Source: a virus | Virus record (IMG/VR): IMGVR_UViG_3300030107_004408 | Location: 1-58,737 of that record | Length of the DNA: 58,737 nucleotides | Strand: one strand, 5' to 3' | Shown here: in pieces, positions 7,642-16,497 of the stretch | Numbering within the stretch: the first letter of the stretch is position 1 | How the letters are laid out: each line of letters starts with the position of its first letter | Notes under the pieces: model-generated | The model's input: only the letters and a program-made list of their open reading frames with translations | Told to the model about the DNA's origin: nothing | The model's database searches: none | Made by a program: the position numbers and the translations under genes

Positions 7642-9221
7642 TGGATTTCATTGACGTTAGCCTTACCATGTTCTCGGTGCCCGACTGGGCACACGAGGTG
7701 CCTGGGGTGTGGCCCTTCAAGAAAGGAAACGGCGCACGTGTGCCGATGAATGTCACCGGCCTGCTCGATCGTTCTCTTCCCTATGAAGATGGCGCAGACA
7801 TGTTGGCGGAAATATTGGATGGGCCCATGTACCACGAGTGGCTCGGCGAATATCTGATGCCACACCAGAAGAATATTTTAACCCGTGCCTTGCCGCGTAA
7901 GGGTTTTAATGCTTGGGCACCACCTGGGTCTGGTAAGACCTTATGCGGCTGTGTGTGGCTGGGCGCTGCGGGCCGAGGCCCAAAGGTGGTGATCACTAAG
8001 GCTGCGGCACGCGGCACATGGAAGGAGGAGATACGCAAGTACACTAACTATGTGCCTGTAGTTCTGAGTGGTCAGAAGTCACGCACCATCCCAGGGGAAC
8101 CAAACTGCGTCTACATCATCGGCTGGGAGACTCTGATCTGGTGGAAGGATGCCCTGGTTGAGCTTGGTATTCACTCCCTTGTTATGGATGAGATCCACTG
8201 GGCTAAGAACCCCAAGCGTGTGCGCGGTGTAGTCCAGAAAGACGGAACAACTGAGTGGGTTCCGCTGAAGAATGCATCGGCCGCAGCAGTGGAGGTTGCA
8301 AGGTCAGCTACCCGCAGGTTTGGTTTAACTGCGACACCCATACCCAACCGCCCAAAGGATCTATGGGCGCAGTTGGATTTAGTTGAGCCCTGGCAGTGGG
8401 GTACGTTCCACCAGTTTGGGGTACGCTATTGCGATGGGTTCAAGGATACTTATGGCTGGAAGTACGATGGGTTGAGTGGCCAGATAGAGTTGGGTGCAAG
8501 GCTTAAATGGTCTAAGCACAAGACTTCGCAGCGTGCCATTTCATCCACCCTACCTGCAAAGCGTAGGCAGATTGTGTATCTAGACAAGGATGAGCAGAAC
8601 GCTCCGTCTGGGTTTAAGAACGACATCCGTAGGGCAGGGAAGACTGGTGATAGGGAAGCTATGTTTGAGGTACTGCTCCAAGAAGCTGCCTCAAGGAAGA
8701 GGAAGTATGTAGTTAGCAGGGCAGTGGAAGCTGCTGCTTCAGGGCAGAAGGTCACCATCTTCACTGGACGAAGGAAGGATTGCGACAAGATCGGTGCGGC
8801 TGTTGCCAAGGCAACGAGTGTTCCGGTTTGGTGTGCCCATGGCGGCACATCTGCTGACCAGCGTGACGCCATACGTAAAGAGTATATGGAATCCAAGTCT
8901 GGGATACTCGTGGGTACCGGAGCTGCGTGGGGAGAAAGCGTCAACTTGCAGGACACCGACCTCGCGTTGTTCGTTATGCTCCCCTGGACCCCTCGTGAAG
9001 TTAGGCAGTGGGAAGGTAGATTCTCTAGGCTGGGACAGGCCAGACCAGTGTTGATTTCTTACGTCATAGCTAAGAACACAGTGGACGAGCATGTGTCTGA
9101 CTTGTTGATAGATAAACTACCAGCAGTAGGTAGCGTGGCAGAGGACGAGATACTAATGGAAGTGGAGGAAGCTTTCACTGAAACGCAGGAAGATTTACTT
9201 TCCAGAATAGCGGAAGTGTGA
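7641..9221 (+). CDS. SF2 helicase, SNF2-like
   Basis: The 526-aa protein carries the superfamily 2 motifs in order: Walker A PPGSGKT (94-100), DEIH (183-186), GLTATPIPN (about residue 230) and, near the C-terminus, QWEGRFSRLGQ (motif VI). The DEIH box and the motif VI context are closest to SNF2-type translocases. Phages often carry one next to the primase, where it may remodel or unwind DNA at forks or during recombination. The start codon overlaps the stop of the primase gene by one base. No nuclease domain is seen. Confidence 0.85.
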   Translation: MDFIDVSLTMFSVPDWAHEVPGVWPFKKGNGARVPMNVTGLLDRSLPYEDGADMLAEILDGPMYHEWLGEYLMPHQKNILTRALPRKGFNAWAPPGSGKTLCGCVWLGAAGRGPKVVITKAAARGTWKEEIRKYTNYVPVVLSGQKSRTIPGEPNCVYIIGWETLIWWKDALVELGIHSLVMDEIHWAKNPKRVRGVVQKDGTTEWVPLKNASAAAVEVARSATRRFGLTATPIPNRPKDLWAQLDLVEPWQWGTFHQFGVRYCDGFKDTYGWKYDGLSGQIELGARLKWSKHKTSQRAISSTLPAKRRQIVYLDKDEQNAPSGFKNDIRRAGKTGDREAMFEVLLQEAASRKRKYVVSRAVEAAASGQKVTIFTGRRKDCDKIGAAVAKATSVPVWCAHGGTSADQRDAIRKEYMESKSGILVGTGAAWGESVNLQDTDLALFVMLPWTPREVRQWEGRFSRLGQARPVLISYVIAKNTVDEHVSDLLIDKLPAVGSVAEDEILMEVEEAFTETQEDLLSRIAEV

Positions 9222-10231
9222 CATTTGGTGACACCCCTCAACTCACCAGCAGGGTATACTCAAGTATGGAAACAGCGCAATGCGATGTGTGCTCATCAAC
9301 CTTTGCGGTTAATGAGATCTATAAAGATTCAGCAGGCAAGATGGCCTGTAGTGGTTGTAATGATTATCCACCGGTAGATCATGAGCCTTTACTATTAAAC
9401 GCCGGCCCGTCTGAGCGTGGCTGGCATCGCATGGAGCTAGCAGCACGTTGCTTGCGGCTCTATGCTTGGAACGAAGACGGTAAGACTCCGTTCCCAGTTT
9501 CGGAACCACTAGTAAAGGGCAGTCTACTTCACATAGGCTTGGCTCATTACTACATGCGCAAGAAGATGGAGCAGGACAACGATAACCCTAACAGGTATCT
9601 AGAGCCCGAAGCTGCTGTGGTAGCTTTGTCTAACCACGAGCAGTCCTTGACCGATGACCGCAACGCTAAGTCGCTGTGGAAAGCTAGCGTGGCTGTCGTG
9701 CTGGATGCAATGGAAGCTTACATCAACTTCCACAAGCATTGTTCTTGGCGGGTATTGGAAGTAGAGAAAGAAGTACGTGGAAAGCTAAAGCGCCCAGGTG
9801 GTGAACCGTTCTTATTTACGCAGCGCGTGGACCTCATCGTAGAAGATGTTCACAAGCGTGTGTGGTTTGTTGACCACAAGTCCTGCTACCGCATCAACTC
9901 CAAGACCATTCGCCAGCACATATTGTCTGGCCAGTTCCTTGGTTACCAGATGTTCGGTAGAGGCAAGTACGGTAAGAGGTTTGCCGGCGTTATAGTTAAT
10001 CGTGTAAAACTATCTACCCCCTATGGATTTGACCGCTCGGTGCTTGAGCCCGCACCTGATGCAGTGAAACGTTTCGCTAAGAACTTGGGGGAAGTGGAAG
10101 AGATGACAGAAAAGTATGCGGGAAGGCCGCCACAAGAATGGCCTGCTGCCTACAGCGATCAAGTTTGTTTCGGCAAGTACGGCAAGTGCGGTGCTTTTGA
10201 ACTATGCCAATGGGGTAAAGAAAATGAGTAA
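9218..10231 (+). CDS. PD-(D/E)XK nuclease, Cas4/RecB-like, with N-terminal zinc finger
   Basis: The 337-aa protein starts with a CxxC...CxxC zinc finger (about residues 21-46). The body is a RecB-family nuclease: RVDLIV with D205 and FVDHKS with D219 and K221 form the metal site. A Cys near residue 76 (AARC) and the C-terminal set CFGKYGKCGAFELC fit the four cysteines of the iron-sulfur cluster of Cas4 and AddB. It probably trims DNA ends for recombination. The neighbours are a helicase, a Sak4-like ATPase and an SSB-like protein, which supports this. The GTG at 9218 overlaps the previous stop by four bases. The ATG at 9266 is also possible, and both have weak ribosome sites. Confidence 0.8.
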   Translation: MTFGDTPQLTSRVYSSMETAQCDVCSSTFAVNEIYKDSAGKMACSGCNDYPPVDHEPLLLNAGPSERGWHRMELAARCLRLYAWNEDGKTPFPVSEPLVKGSLLHIGLAHYYMRKKMEQDNDNPNRYLEPEAAVVALSNHEQSLTDDRNAKSLWKASVAVVLDAMEAYINFHKHCSWRVLEVEKEVRGKLKRPGGEPFLFTQRVDLIVEDVHKRVWFVDHKSCYRINSKTIRQHILSGQFLGYQMFGRGKYGKRFAGVIVNRVKLSTPYGFDRSVLEPAPDAVKRFAKNLGEVEEMTEKYAGRPPQEWPAAYSDQVCFGKYGKCGAFELCQWGKENE

Positions 10232-10457
10232 AAACTACGTTGCACCTGAAGAGTTCATCAAGATTTGGTGTACGTCTAAGAGCCTGGAAGAAGTCGCACA
10301 GCGAACTGGGCAGTGCCCTAAAACTTTGTCGGTGCGAGCTTCTCAGTACCGGCGAAAGGGAGTGGATCTACAGAAGTTCACACGAGGTGGCGGGCAGGCC
10401 CGCAACGATTGGAACCGTCTGGCTGCACTTGCCGAAGAGATGAAGGTAGCGAAGTGA
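10224..10457 (+). CDS. Small helix-turn-helix protein
   Basis: This 77-aa basic protein contains a segment KSLEEVAQRTGQCPKTLSVR (about residues 19-38) that fits a helix-turn-helix of the homeodomain-like type. It overlaps the preceding nuclease gene by 8 bases and the following ATPase gene by 4, so the three are translationally coupled. It may be a small regulator or a DNA-binding partner of the recombinase. The ATG at 10224 follows GGGGTAAAGAAA; the longer in-frame reading from 10116 lies inside the nuclease gene. Confidence 0.7.
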   Translation: MSKNYVAPEEFIKIWCTSKSLEEVAQRTGQCPKTLSVRASQYRRKGVDLQKFTRGGGQARNDWNRLAALAEEMKVAK

Positions 10458-11359
10458 AAGCACAACGTCTTAGTTCCGCTGGCATCTTTGCCGTTTTCTA
10501 TGGTCCGTCGAAGACAGGTAAGTCTACGGCAACCGGTGCGGCAGGTGCGTGCGGTTTATTCATCGCCCAGCCTGGCGGCTTGTTGCCTCTGAAGAACTTC
10601 TTGGGGTTGGATAACATTGAGTTCATGTGCCCGAAGGATGTGGAGGGAGCAGCAGAGCTGGTCGCCTCTTCCGCTGGCAAGCACCCCACGATCGTGGTTG
10701 ATGACTTTTCGTTACTTGTAGAACAGACGGTGCAGAAGTTAGAAACTAAGCATAGTTTTGGCGACATGTGGCGAGCACTTAGGCATCAGGTTTTGACGAT
10801 GAGAGAAGCAGCAAGAGCAGCGACAGCATCGGGTACTCACGTTATCTTTAACTGTCACGAAGTTCCCCCAAAGACTTCCTCTGGTAAGTATGTGCGTGGG
10901 GGTCCGAAGCTCCCAGGTCAGTTGCCTGAGCAGTTCGCAGCGTTTGCTGACATCGTAGCCCGTGTTGCTTTTGAAGAAACAGCAGCACCCTGGAAGTACG
11001 TCATCCGTACCGGGCCGTCACATGAGTATGTTTCTGGAGACAGGCTAGACGTGCTCCCTGACCCATCTCCCATGAACCTCGCTGAAGGTTTACGCGCAGC
11101 AGGTTACGAGATTCCAAGACCGAAGGTTGTCAGTTGGCACGAGAGTTGTGTCGAACAGTTAAGTAATAAGATTTTAGATTCAGGCATAGAAGGCTGGAGA
11201 GATATTTTGAAACCTGCTTCAACTAAGTTGTTGGAGAAACATTCACCCTCACATGTGCGCTGGGCATTGCAGGATGCCCTGCACCGTGCAGTCATCCAGA
11301 ACTCCCATAAGGAGAAGGTGACGCGCATGTTTGAGGAAGCAGACAATGATGCTTGGTAG
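10454..11359 (+). CDS. Sak4-like RecA-family ATPase
   Basis: The 301-aa protein has Walker A GPSKTGKST (17-25) and Walker B TIVVDDFS (about 84-91), followed by a RecA-like core ending near residue 210 and a helical C-terminal region. Size and motifs match Sak4-type phage recombinases, which help anneal single strands together with an SSB. The SSB-like gene is directly downstream and the Cas4/RecB-like nuclease is two genes upstream. The start is a GTG overlapping the previous stop as GTGA; the upstream TTG at 10409 lies inside the previous gene. Confidence 0.75.
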   Translation: MKAQRLSSAGIFAVFYGPSKTGKSTATGAAGACGLFIAQPGGLLPLKNFLGLDNIEFMCPKDVEGAAELVASSAGKHPTIVVDDFSLLVEQTVQKLETKHSFGDMWRALRHQVLTMREAARAATASGTHVIFNCHEVPPKTSSGKYVRGGPKLPGQLPEQFAAFADIVARVAFEETAAPWKYVIRTGPSHEYVSGDRLDVLPDPSPMNLAEGLRAAGYEIPRPKVVSWHESCVEQLSNKILDSGIEGWRDILKPASTKLLEKHSPSHVRWALQDALHRAVIQNSHKEKVTRMFEEADNDAW

Positions 11360-11364
11360 TTTTA

Positions 11365-11470
11365 CAGACTGACTTTTTCTCTGTTGTGTCAGTTTGTCCC
11401 GCAGGAAGGCACGGGGTCATAGGTGCCTTACCCTAACCAACCCACAACCCAACTCCGAAGGAGATTTATC
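11365..11470 (+). promoter_or_regulatory. Two-hairpin leader of the SSB-like gene
   Basis: Hairpin 1 is a 9-bp stem CAGACTGAC (11365-11373) / GTCAGTTTG (11388-11396). Hairpin 2 is AAGGCAC (11406-11412) / GTGCCTT (11423-11429). AAGGAGATTTATC then leads to a GTG start. The layout is the same as in the early block, though the loops are larger and lack TTAACG. Confidence 0.5.
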
Positions 11471-11962
11471 GTGGAAAACTTGAACCTGACTATTGATTTC
11501 ACTGGTGTTACACCTGCTACTGGAGGCATTGACGTTCTGCCTGCCGGTACGCATAGCGGGAAGATTCTGGAGTTCGCCCACTTCGATGATAGTAATCGTC
11601 TCTACGCTTACCTGTTGACCAACGGTATGCGTCACCGCGAATCGTTTAATCTCAGCAGCCCCGCTGGTGTTTCATTCCTCATGGCATTTATGCAGTCGGC
11701 TGGAGCCCCAGGTTCCATGTTCGGTGGCAAGAAGAAGGTGCCTTTCCATAAGTTCGCGGGACGTGAAGTTTACTTCAACTACACGCCGCCCACCGTGGAC
11801 GAGAATGGACGCCCCGTCAGCGGCTCGTACCCGAAGTACACGTTCTACACCAAGGACAGGTACGACATGATCAACAACGTGTCCAACGCTGTGGAAGAGG
11901 ACAAGCCCGAAGCAGCGGAAGGTAGCAGCTCAGAGGACTATGATTTTCTGCTCGATGATTGA
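11471..11962 (+). CDS. Single-stranded DNA-binding protein-like
   Basis: The 163-aa protein has a beta-rich body and a very acidic C-terminus (about residues 140-163, ending YDFLLDD), the usual design of phage SSBs, in which the tail contacts partner proteins. No sequence motif proves the OB fold; the call rests on size, tail and position between a Sak4-like recombinase and DNA polymerase. The start is the GTG at 11471, placed by AAGGAG; the in-frame start at 11423 has no ribosome site and lies in the leader hairpin. A terminator follows, so this gene may be expressed more strongly than the polymerase. Confidence 0.6.
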   Translation: MENLNLTIDFTGVTPATGGIDVLPAGTHSGKILEFAHFDDSNRLYAYLLTNGMRHRESFNLSSPAGVSFLMAFMQSAGAPGSMFGGKKKVPFHKFAGREVYFNYTPPTVDENGRPVSGSYPKYTFYTKDRYDMINNVSNAVEEDKPEAAEGSSSEDYDFLLDD

Positions 11963-11986
11963 GTAGGGAGGGAGTAGGGAACCGCT

Positions 11987-12017
11987 GGCAGACCGGTTTA
12001 TAGTCTGCCCCTTTTTT
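11987..12017 (+). terminator. Intrinsic terminator between the SSB-like and polymerase genes
   Basis: GGCAGAC (11987-11993), loop CGGTTTATA, GTCTGCC (12003-12009), then CCTTTTTT. It would lower transcription into the polymerase gene, which starts 16 bases later. Confidence 0.75.
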
Positions 12018-12032
12018 ACCATAGGGGAAGCC

Positions 12033-14540
12033 ATGAAAGCGTTGTGCCATCCGTGCCCACTGGGCAACTACTGGAAGGGTAAAGGCGAGTTCGCACCAGT
12101 TGTCGGAGAAGGGCCAACCTCCCCAAAGATAGTAATCCTCGGCGGGACTCCCGGTGCCCATGAGATGGTAGAGGGTCGACCGTTCGTCGGCCCTTCCGGC
12201 AGAGAGCTACAGGATGCCTTGGACCGGTTGGAGATCGGACGCTCTGACCTGCTGATTACAAACGTGGTGGCATGCCGGCCACCAGATGGCAAGCTTAGTA
12301 ACTATATGCTTAAGCTTTCTCGGCGCAACAAGAAGCTGGTTAGGGATAAGAAGCTAGCTGAACCGTCGCCGCATGAATGCTGTCGGCCCAGGTTGTTGGA
12401 CGAGCTTAGCTCTGCGGAGAAGATTATCTGCTTGGGCAGCACAGCAGCCGCAGCCATCCGAGGTGGAAACCCATCAATCATGGGCATACGAGGTGCGTGC
12501 GAGGAGCTGGAGTTCCAAGGCCGTAAGGTTAAGGTTGCTTACACAGTGCACCCAGATTTCGTGCAGACAGTGCCCAAGTGGCGGCCAGTATTCCAACGGG
12601 ACTTGGCAAAAGCCTTCAGGTTTTTTTCCAACGCGCTAACCTGGTCCGACCCAGACATTTATTTTGTGACAAATGGTGACCAGCTCCGGCGTTATTTTAA
12701 TCGGCTAATGGTGTCTGGCAAACCCATCGCGTATGACGTTGAGACTGACGCTAAGAACCCACTAGCGGCAGAGCTTAGATGCTTAGCGTTTGCGAATGAC
12801 GAGATCAGTGTTGTCGTGCCGCTGTTATCTATCGATGGAACAACACGCTTCTTCTCTGGGCAGGAGGAGCAGGATATATTGAAACAAGTTCAGGATTTTC
12901 TGAAGAAAGCACCGCTGGTTGGCCACAACGCAGGGCAGTATGACCGCTTAGTGTGCGAGCAAAAGCTAGGTGTAACGCCTAATCTCAGGGCAGATACACT
13001 CATCCTGCACCTGCTTACTGACAATGAGATGCCCCACAATCTGGGGTTTGTGACTAGTTTCTACACAGATTTCTCTGAAGCCTGGAAGGCAGACCATACT
13101 GCGGTTACTGCTCGGTCTGACGAAGAGCTACATACCTACTGCGCTAAGGATGCTTGCGCTACAGCGCACGTAAGTCGTACCTTAGCTGCCCATGTCAAGG
13201 AGCGTAACCAGTGGCACTTGCTGAGCACTGAGCACACGCTCCAACGTATCGGCTGCGGGATGCAGCGGCTGGGTCTGAAGGTTGATTTCGACAGAGTTAA
13301 TCAGCACGCGTCTGGGTTCGAGACTAGGCTTGCGGAAAACCGTAAGCGCTGCATGGAGATTGCACCTGACGGGTTCAACGCAAACAGCACGCTGCAGCTC
13401 CGCAGACTCATCTTTAATGAGTGGAACCTGCCTCCTGTTAAATACAACGAGAAGACAGGTGACCCGTCCACCGATGACGAGACGTTGAGAAAGCTCATCA
13501 CCAACTATGGGCTGGACGAAGAGAAGACTACATTTCTCCAGAGCGTTCGCCTCATCCGGCGCTACACGAAACTACTGAGTACTTACATCAACCCACTGCG
13601 CTCTGGGCTGGTGATGCCCGATGGGCGTGTCCACCCCGCCTACAACCGTTTACCTGCTACCGGTAGATACAGCAGCAGTGAGCCTAACGCTCAGAATATC
13701 CCGGCTTTCTTACGGGACATATTTGTGCCCGAGGAGGGGCACGTCTTTGTGGGCGCAGACTTCGATCAGCTAGAGCTACGTTTGATTGCGGAAGAAGCGA
13801 AAGCCATGCGCTTAGTCCAGGTAATCAACTCTGGGCTTGACCCGCACAACGAAACCATGGAAGCGGTTTACGGCAAGGGAATCTGGAAGCTGGATGGCGC
13901 ACCGGACGACCGCCGCAAGAAGGGCAAGGGTACGTTTAAGAAGACTCGCGGAATCACCAAGACCACTAGGTACGCTTGGCAATACGCGGCTGGCGTTCCG
14001 ACTGTACATGAAAAGGTCATATCAGTAGAGGATGATAGTGGCCAACTTATCTATGCTCACATGTCGCACAAGGATGTGCGGGACGTGATGAATGGCCTGA
14101 AGAAGGCTGACCCAGAGATACCAGCTTGGTGGAATGGTGTGCGGCACATTTACCGCAAGCAAGGTTTTGTGGCGGATTCTGTCTGGGGGCGTCGTAGGGA
14201 TTTCCGTGGCGAAGAAAAGCTTAACGAGATGGTGAACCACCCAATCCAGGCCGGGGGCGCAGCTATCGTACACGAGTCAATGCTTGAGCTGGTAACTGGA
14301 AAGCCAGGTAATGCTTCTGAGTCATGTCTCACAGACTTCACCCCTATACCTTTCGATTTTATTAACAGAACAGGTCTTGTCAATCAATGTCACGACTCCT
14401 TACTGTTTGAGGTTCCAGAGGATATAGGAGAAGAAGTGGCTGTTCGGGTTGAACAGGCCATGACCCGTCGTCGTCGTAAGGGAGCCCTGCTCTCATACAC
14501 AGCAGAAGCAGCTATCGCCCAAAACTGGTTGGAGGCATGA
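12033..14540 (+). CDS. Uracil-DNA glycosylase / DNA polymerase A fusion
   Basis: The 835-aa protein has two recognisable modules. Residues 1-195 look like a family 4/5 uracil-DNA glycosylase: CHPCPL near the start, a GGTPG site followed by GRPFVGPSG, NVVACRPP, a second Cys pair (CCRPR) that could complete an iron-sulfur cluster, and TVHPDF. Residues about 225-380 are a 3'-5' exonuclease with DVET (235-238), GHNAGQYDR and YCAKDA. The rest is a family A polymerase: motif A GADFDQLELR (D576), motif B RGITKTTRYAWQYAAG (R639, K643, Y647) and motif C CHDSLLFEV (H787, D788). Motif C has Ser where most family A enzymes have Glu. It would copy the genome and may remove or sense uracil in the template. 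The start follows GGGGAAGCC. Confidence 0.9.
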   Translation: MKALCHPCPLGNYWKGKGEFAPVVGEGPTSPKIVILGGTPGAHEMVEGRPFVGPSGRELQDALDRLEIGRSDLLITNVVACRPPDGKLSNYMLKLSRRNKKLVRDKKLAEPSPHECCRPRLLDELSSAEKIICLGSTAAAAIRGGNPSIMGIRGACEELEFQGRKVKVAYTVHPDFVQTVPKWRPVFQRDLAKAFRFFSNALTWSDPDIYFVTNGDQLRRYFNRLMVSGKPIAYDVETDAKNPLAAELRCLAFANDEISVVVPLLSIDGTTRFFSGQEEQDILKQVQDFLKKAPLVGHNAGQYDRLVCEQKLGVTPNLRADTLILHLLTDNEMPHNLGFVTSFYTDFSEAWKADHTAVTARSDEELHTYCAKDACATAHVSRTLAAHVKERNQWHLLSTEHTLQRIGCGMQRLGLKVDFDRVNQHASGFETRLAENRKRCMEIAPDGFNANSTLQLRRLIFNEWNLPPVKYNEKTGDPSTDDETLRKLITNYGLDEEKTTFLQSVRLIRRYTKLLSTYINPLRSGLVMPDGRVHPAYNRLPATGRYSSSEPNAQNIPAFLRDIFVPEEGHVFVGADFDQLELRLIAEEAKAMRLVQVINSGLDPHNETMEAVYGKGIWKLDGAPDDRRKKGKGTFKKTRGITKTTRYAWQYAAGVPTVHEKVISVEDDSGQLIYAHMSHKDVRDVMNGLKKADPEIPAWWNGVRHIYRKQGFVADSVWGRRRDFRGEEKLNEMVNHPIQAGGAAIVHESMLELVTGKPGNASESCLTDFTPIPFDFINRTGLVNQCHDSLLFEVPEDIGEEVAVRVEQAMTRRRRKGALLSYTAEAAIAQNWLEA

Positions 14541-15007
14541 TGAGCAACAGAGTTAGAATATTCTTGGCGCACTCAATTCACGAATCGCCGATGAAAATAA
14601 AAGACATCGCCAAGGCTCTCCGGGATTCTTTTGAAAAGAAATACCTGAAAGCTACTGGCAACAGCCCAGCTATTTCGGTCACGTCTGGGCGGGCAGACCA
14701 CAAGATACATTGGAAGGGTTCTTGGGAAGACTGGGAGTTGTCCGTATTGAACCGCAAGAACGTGACCACCGGCAGCTTGGTTTACGACATGTTCGTGGCC
14801 ACTACTAAGAGCTGCGGCAAGTCCACTGCTACGATTTTGCGGGAAGCTGTACGTACAAACCGTCCGGTATTCCTGTGGGATGAGACTGTGGGTTGCAAGA
14901 AAGTAATCGGCATAGAAAGCCGAGATGAAGAGGATTGGGCAAATGGTTTCAGCGTGGTGCTGGAGCCAGAGCAGCTCTCTCTATTCAACACAACGGAGAC
15001 AACATGA
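14540..15007 (+). CDS. Nucleoside 2-deoxyribosyltransferase-like protein
   Basis: The 155-aa protein starts with a strand and helix, RVRIFLAHSI, and later has YDMFVATTKSCGKSTATILREA followed by NRPVFLW (read as two parts near residues 82-110). This pattern of a strand, small residues, a Glu-bearing helix and a closing strand resembles the nucleoside 2-deoxyribosyltransferase / TIR / SLOG group, whose members cut N-glycosidic bonds. The match is by pattern only. The gene overlaps the polymerase stop by one base and overlaps the next gene by four, so it belongs to the replication operon. It may act on nucleotides or on NAD-like substrates. The ATG at 14540 has better spacing from GGAGG than the ATG at 14537. 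Confidence 0.5.
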   Translation: MSNRVRIFLAHSIHESPMKIKDIAKALRDSFEKKYLKATGNSPAISVTSGRADHKIHWKGSWEDWELSVLNRKNVTTGSLVYDMFVATTKSCGKSTATILREAVRTNRPVFLWDETVGCKKVIGIESRDEEDWANGFSVVLEPEQLSLFNTTETT

Positions 15008-16242
15008 GAGTATCTACAAACATTAAGAGCCCAGATGGTAAGGCATACCAAGTAAACCTTGGGCAGAAAACCTTGTTGATTGGCCCGAATGAAAGCGGCA
15101 AATCTGCTGTAGCAGAGGCAGTCGAGCTTGCAATAACGGGCAACGTATCGAACTTGCTTATGCGGAAAAATCCTGTGAAGCAGTCATCTCAGCTCAACAT
15201 TCTCCAGCATCCGGATTCAGCGGAAGCTTTGTTTGCCCAGGTGGAGTTTGAAGACGGAGGGGTAGTACGCTGGCAAGGGAAGCAAAAGCTGGTAAGTGGC
15301 GATGCTGCCGACCTCGGGGCGTCTGTTGCTTTGATCGCAGAACTCCGTTCCGTGCTGTCTGGCAGCGCGAATACTGCGTATGAGTTCTTCTACAACAAAC
15401 TCGTCGGCGGTGATGCTGCTAAGGTCTGGAAAGACAAGGGCGCGGTGAAGAGGAGAATACGAGCCGAGTTGGGCCGGGTAGACCATCAGATAGAGACAGC
15501 CGGTAGCATTGAAAAAGAAGATTACCGCGAACTGCTTGAGCAGTTTATGAAAGCCCTGATGCTCTCTCATGTGAAGCGCAACAAAGAAAAGCTTGGAACA
15601 CCTGCTTCCAAAGAAGTACTGAAATCCCTCGGGCTTTTACATGAACTTGCCGCGCTTCCCGGTTCGGCTACTTTGTGGGACGAGCTAGAGGCACGCATAG
15701 CTTCTAATGCTATCTACATGCTTGTCATACAGTACGTAGAGGAATCAAAAGTCCTAAGTGAAGCTCTCTCTGCCGCGGCGGCAGAGGAGAAAGAAGCCCT
15801 TGCGGCCATGAAGCGTGAGGCTAACTTGGCTCTTGCTGATTACTGCAAGCTTGTGTCCAAGTATCTCCCACCAGGGGAGACGTTTGAGCTGACGGAAGCT
15901 AACAATATGCTGTTCATTGGATTGCGGCGAAAAGGCGCAACCCATAATGCACTCTCCGGTAGTACAGAAGCACGAGTTCTTGCGGCGATGGGTGCGGCGT
16001 TGTCCGATTGCGCACATTCCGTTGTGATAGTGGATGACCGTATGTGGGACAGTGGTACTATGGCGAGTACCATGAAAGCCCTGGAAAAAGCACCGTGTCA
16101 CGTTATCATGATGACTACTTCTAAGCCTCGTGGTAGAGCCCGAAAGGGTTGGACTTACGTGGATATGCAATCGGCACACGCCGAGGTTGAATCCAGTGAC
16201 GATAACGAGCTTGTGGTTGAGGTGGATTTCGGCAATGAGTGA
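15004..16242 (+). CDS. SMC/RecF-like ABC ATPase
   Basis: The 412-aa protein has Walker A GPNESGKS (27-34), a helical middle with coiled-coil-like stretches (about 150-300), an ABC-type signature ALSGSTEAR (about 315-323) and Walker B VVIVDDRMWD (about 338-347). This is the layout of a short RecF- or SbcC-like head with a reduced arm. No Mre11/SbcD-type nuclease gene is seen nearby. It may act in recombination, end processing or defence against host nucleases. The start overlaps the previous stop as ATGA and is preceded by ACAACGGAGACAAC. It overlaps the next gene by 8 bases. Confidence 0.75.
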   Translation: MRVSTNIKSPDGKAYQVNLGQKTLLIGPNESGKSAVAEAVELAITGNVSNLLMRKNPVKQSSQLNILQHPDSAEALFAQVEFEDGGVVRWQGKQKLVSGDAADLGASVALIAELRSVLSGSANTAYEFFYNKLVGGDAAKVWKDKGAVKRRIRAELGRVDHQIETAGSIEKEDYRELLEQFMKALMLSHVKRNKEKLGTPASKEVLKSLGLLHELAALPGSATLWDELEARIASNAIYMLVIQYVEESKVLSEALSAAAAEEKEALAAMKREANLALADYCKLVSKYLPPGETFELTEANNMLFIGLRRKGATHNALSGSTEARVLAAMGAALSDCAHSVVIVDDRMWDSGTMASTMKALEKAPCHVIMMTTSKPRGRARKGWTYVDMQSAHAEVESSDDNELVVEVDFGNE

Positions 16243-16492
16243 CGAGACTGTACTAGAAGAGATGCTGGAAAAACGTGTCCGTGAGATTGAGGCAGCTACT
16301 GGACTCTACGTAGCGGTCAGGGAAGACTTGGATTCTGAGGATGATTACTTGGCTGTGATGATGACGCCGGATAATAAGCCTGTAGCGGTAGTCAACATTA
16401 CTTGCGATATGATGGGAGATCTAGACCGGCTCATTGGGTCTTTCCTCCACAACGGGCACACTCGTGCTTGTCGAATGTCCTCCCCCAACTAA
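16235..16492 (+). CDS. Small acidic protein of unknown function
   Basis: This 85-aa protein is acidic, with a helical N-terminus (MSDETVLEEMLEKRVREIEA) and a central beta region. I do not recognise it. It overlaps the ATPase gene by 8 bases and is the last rightward gene before the terminators, so it is probably co-expressed with that ATPase. Confidence 0.65.
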   Translation: MSDETVLEEMLEKRVREIEAATGLYVAVREDLDSEDDYLAVMMTPDNKPVAVVNITCDMMGDLDRLIGSFLHNGHTRACRMSSPN

Positions 16493-16497
16493 ACAAA

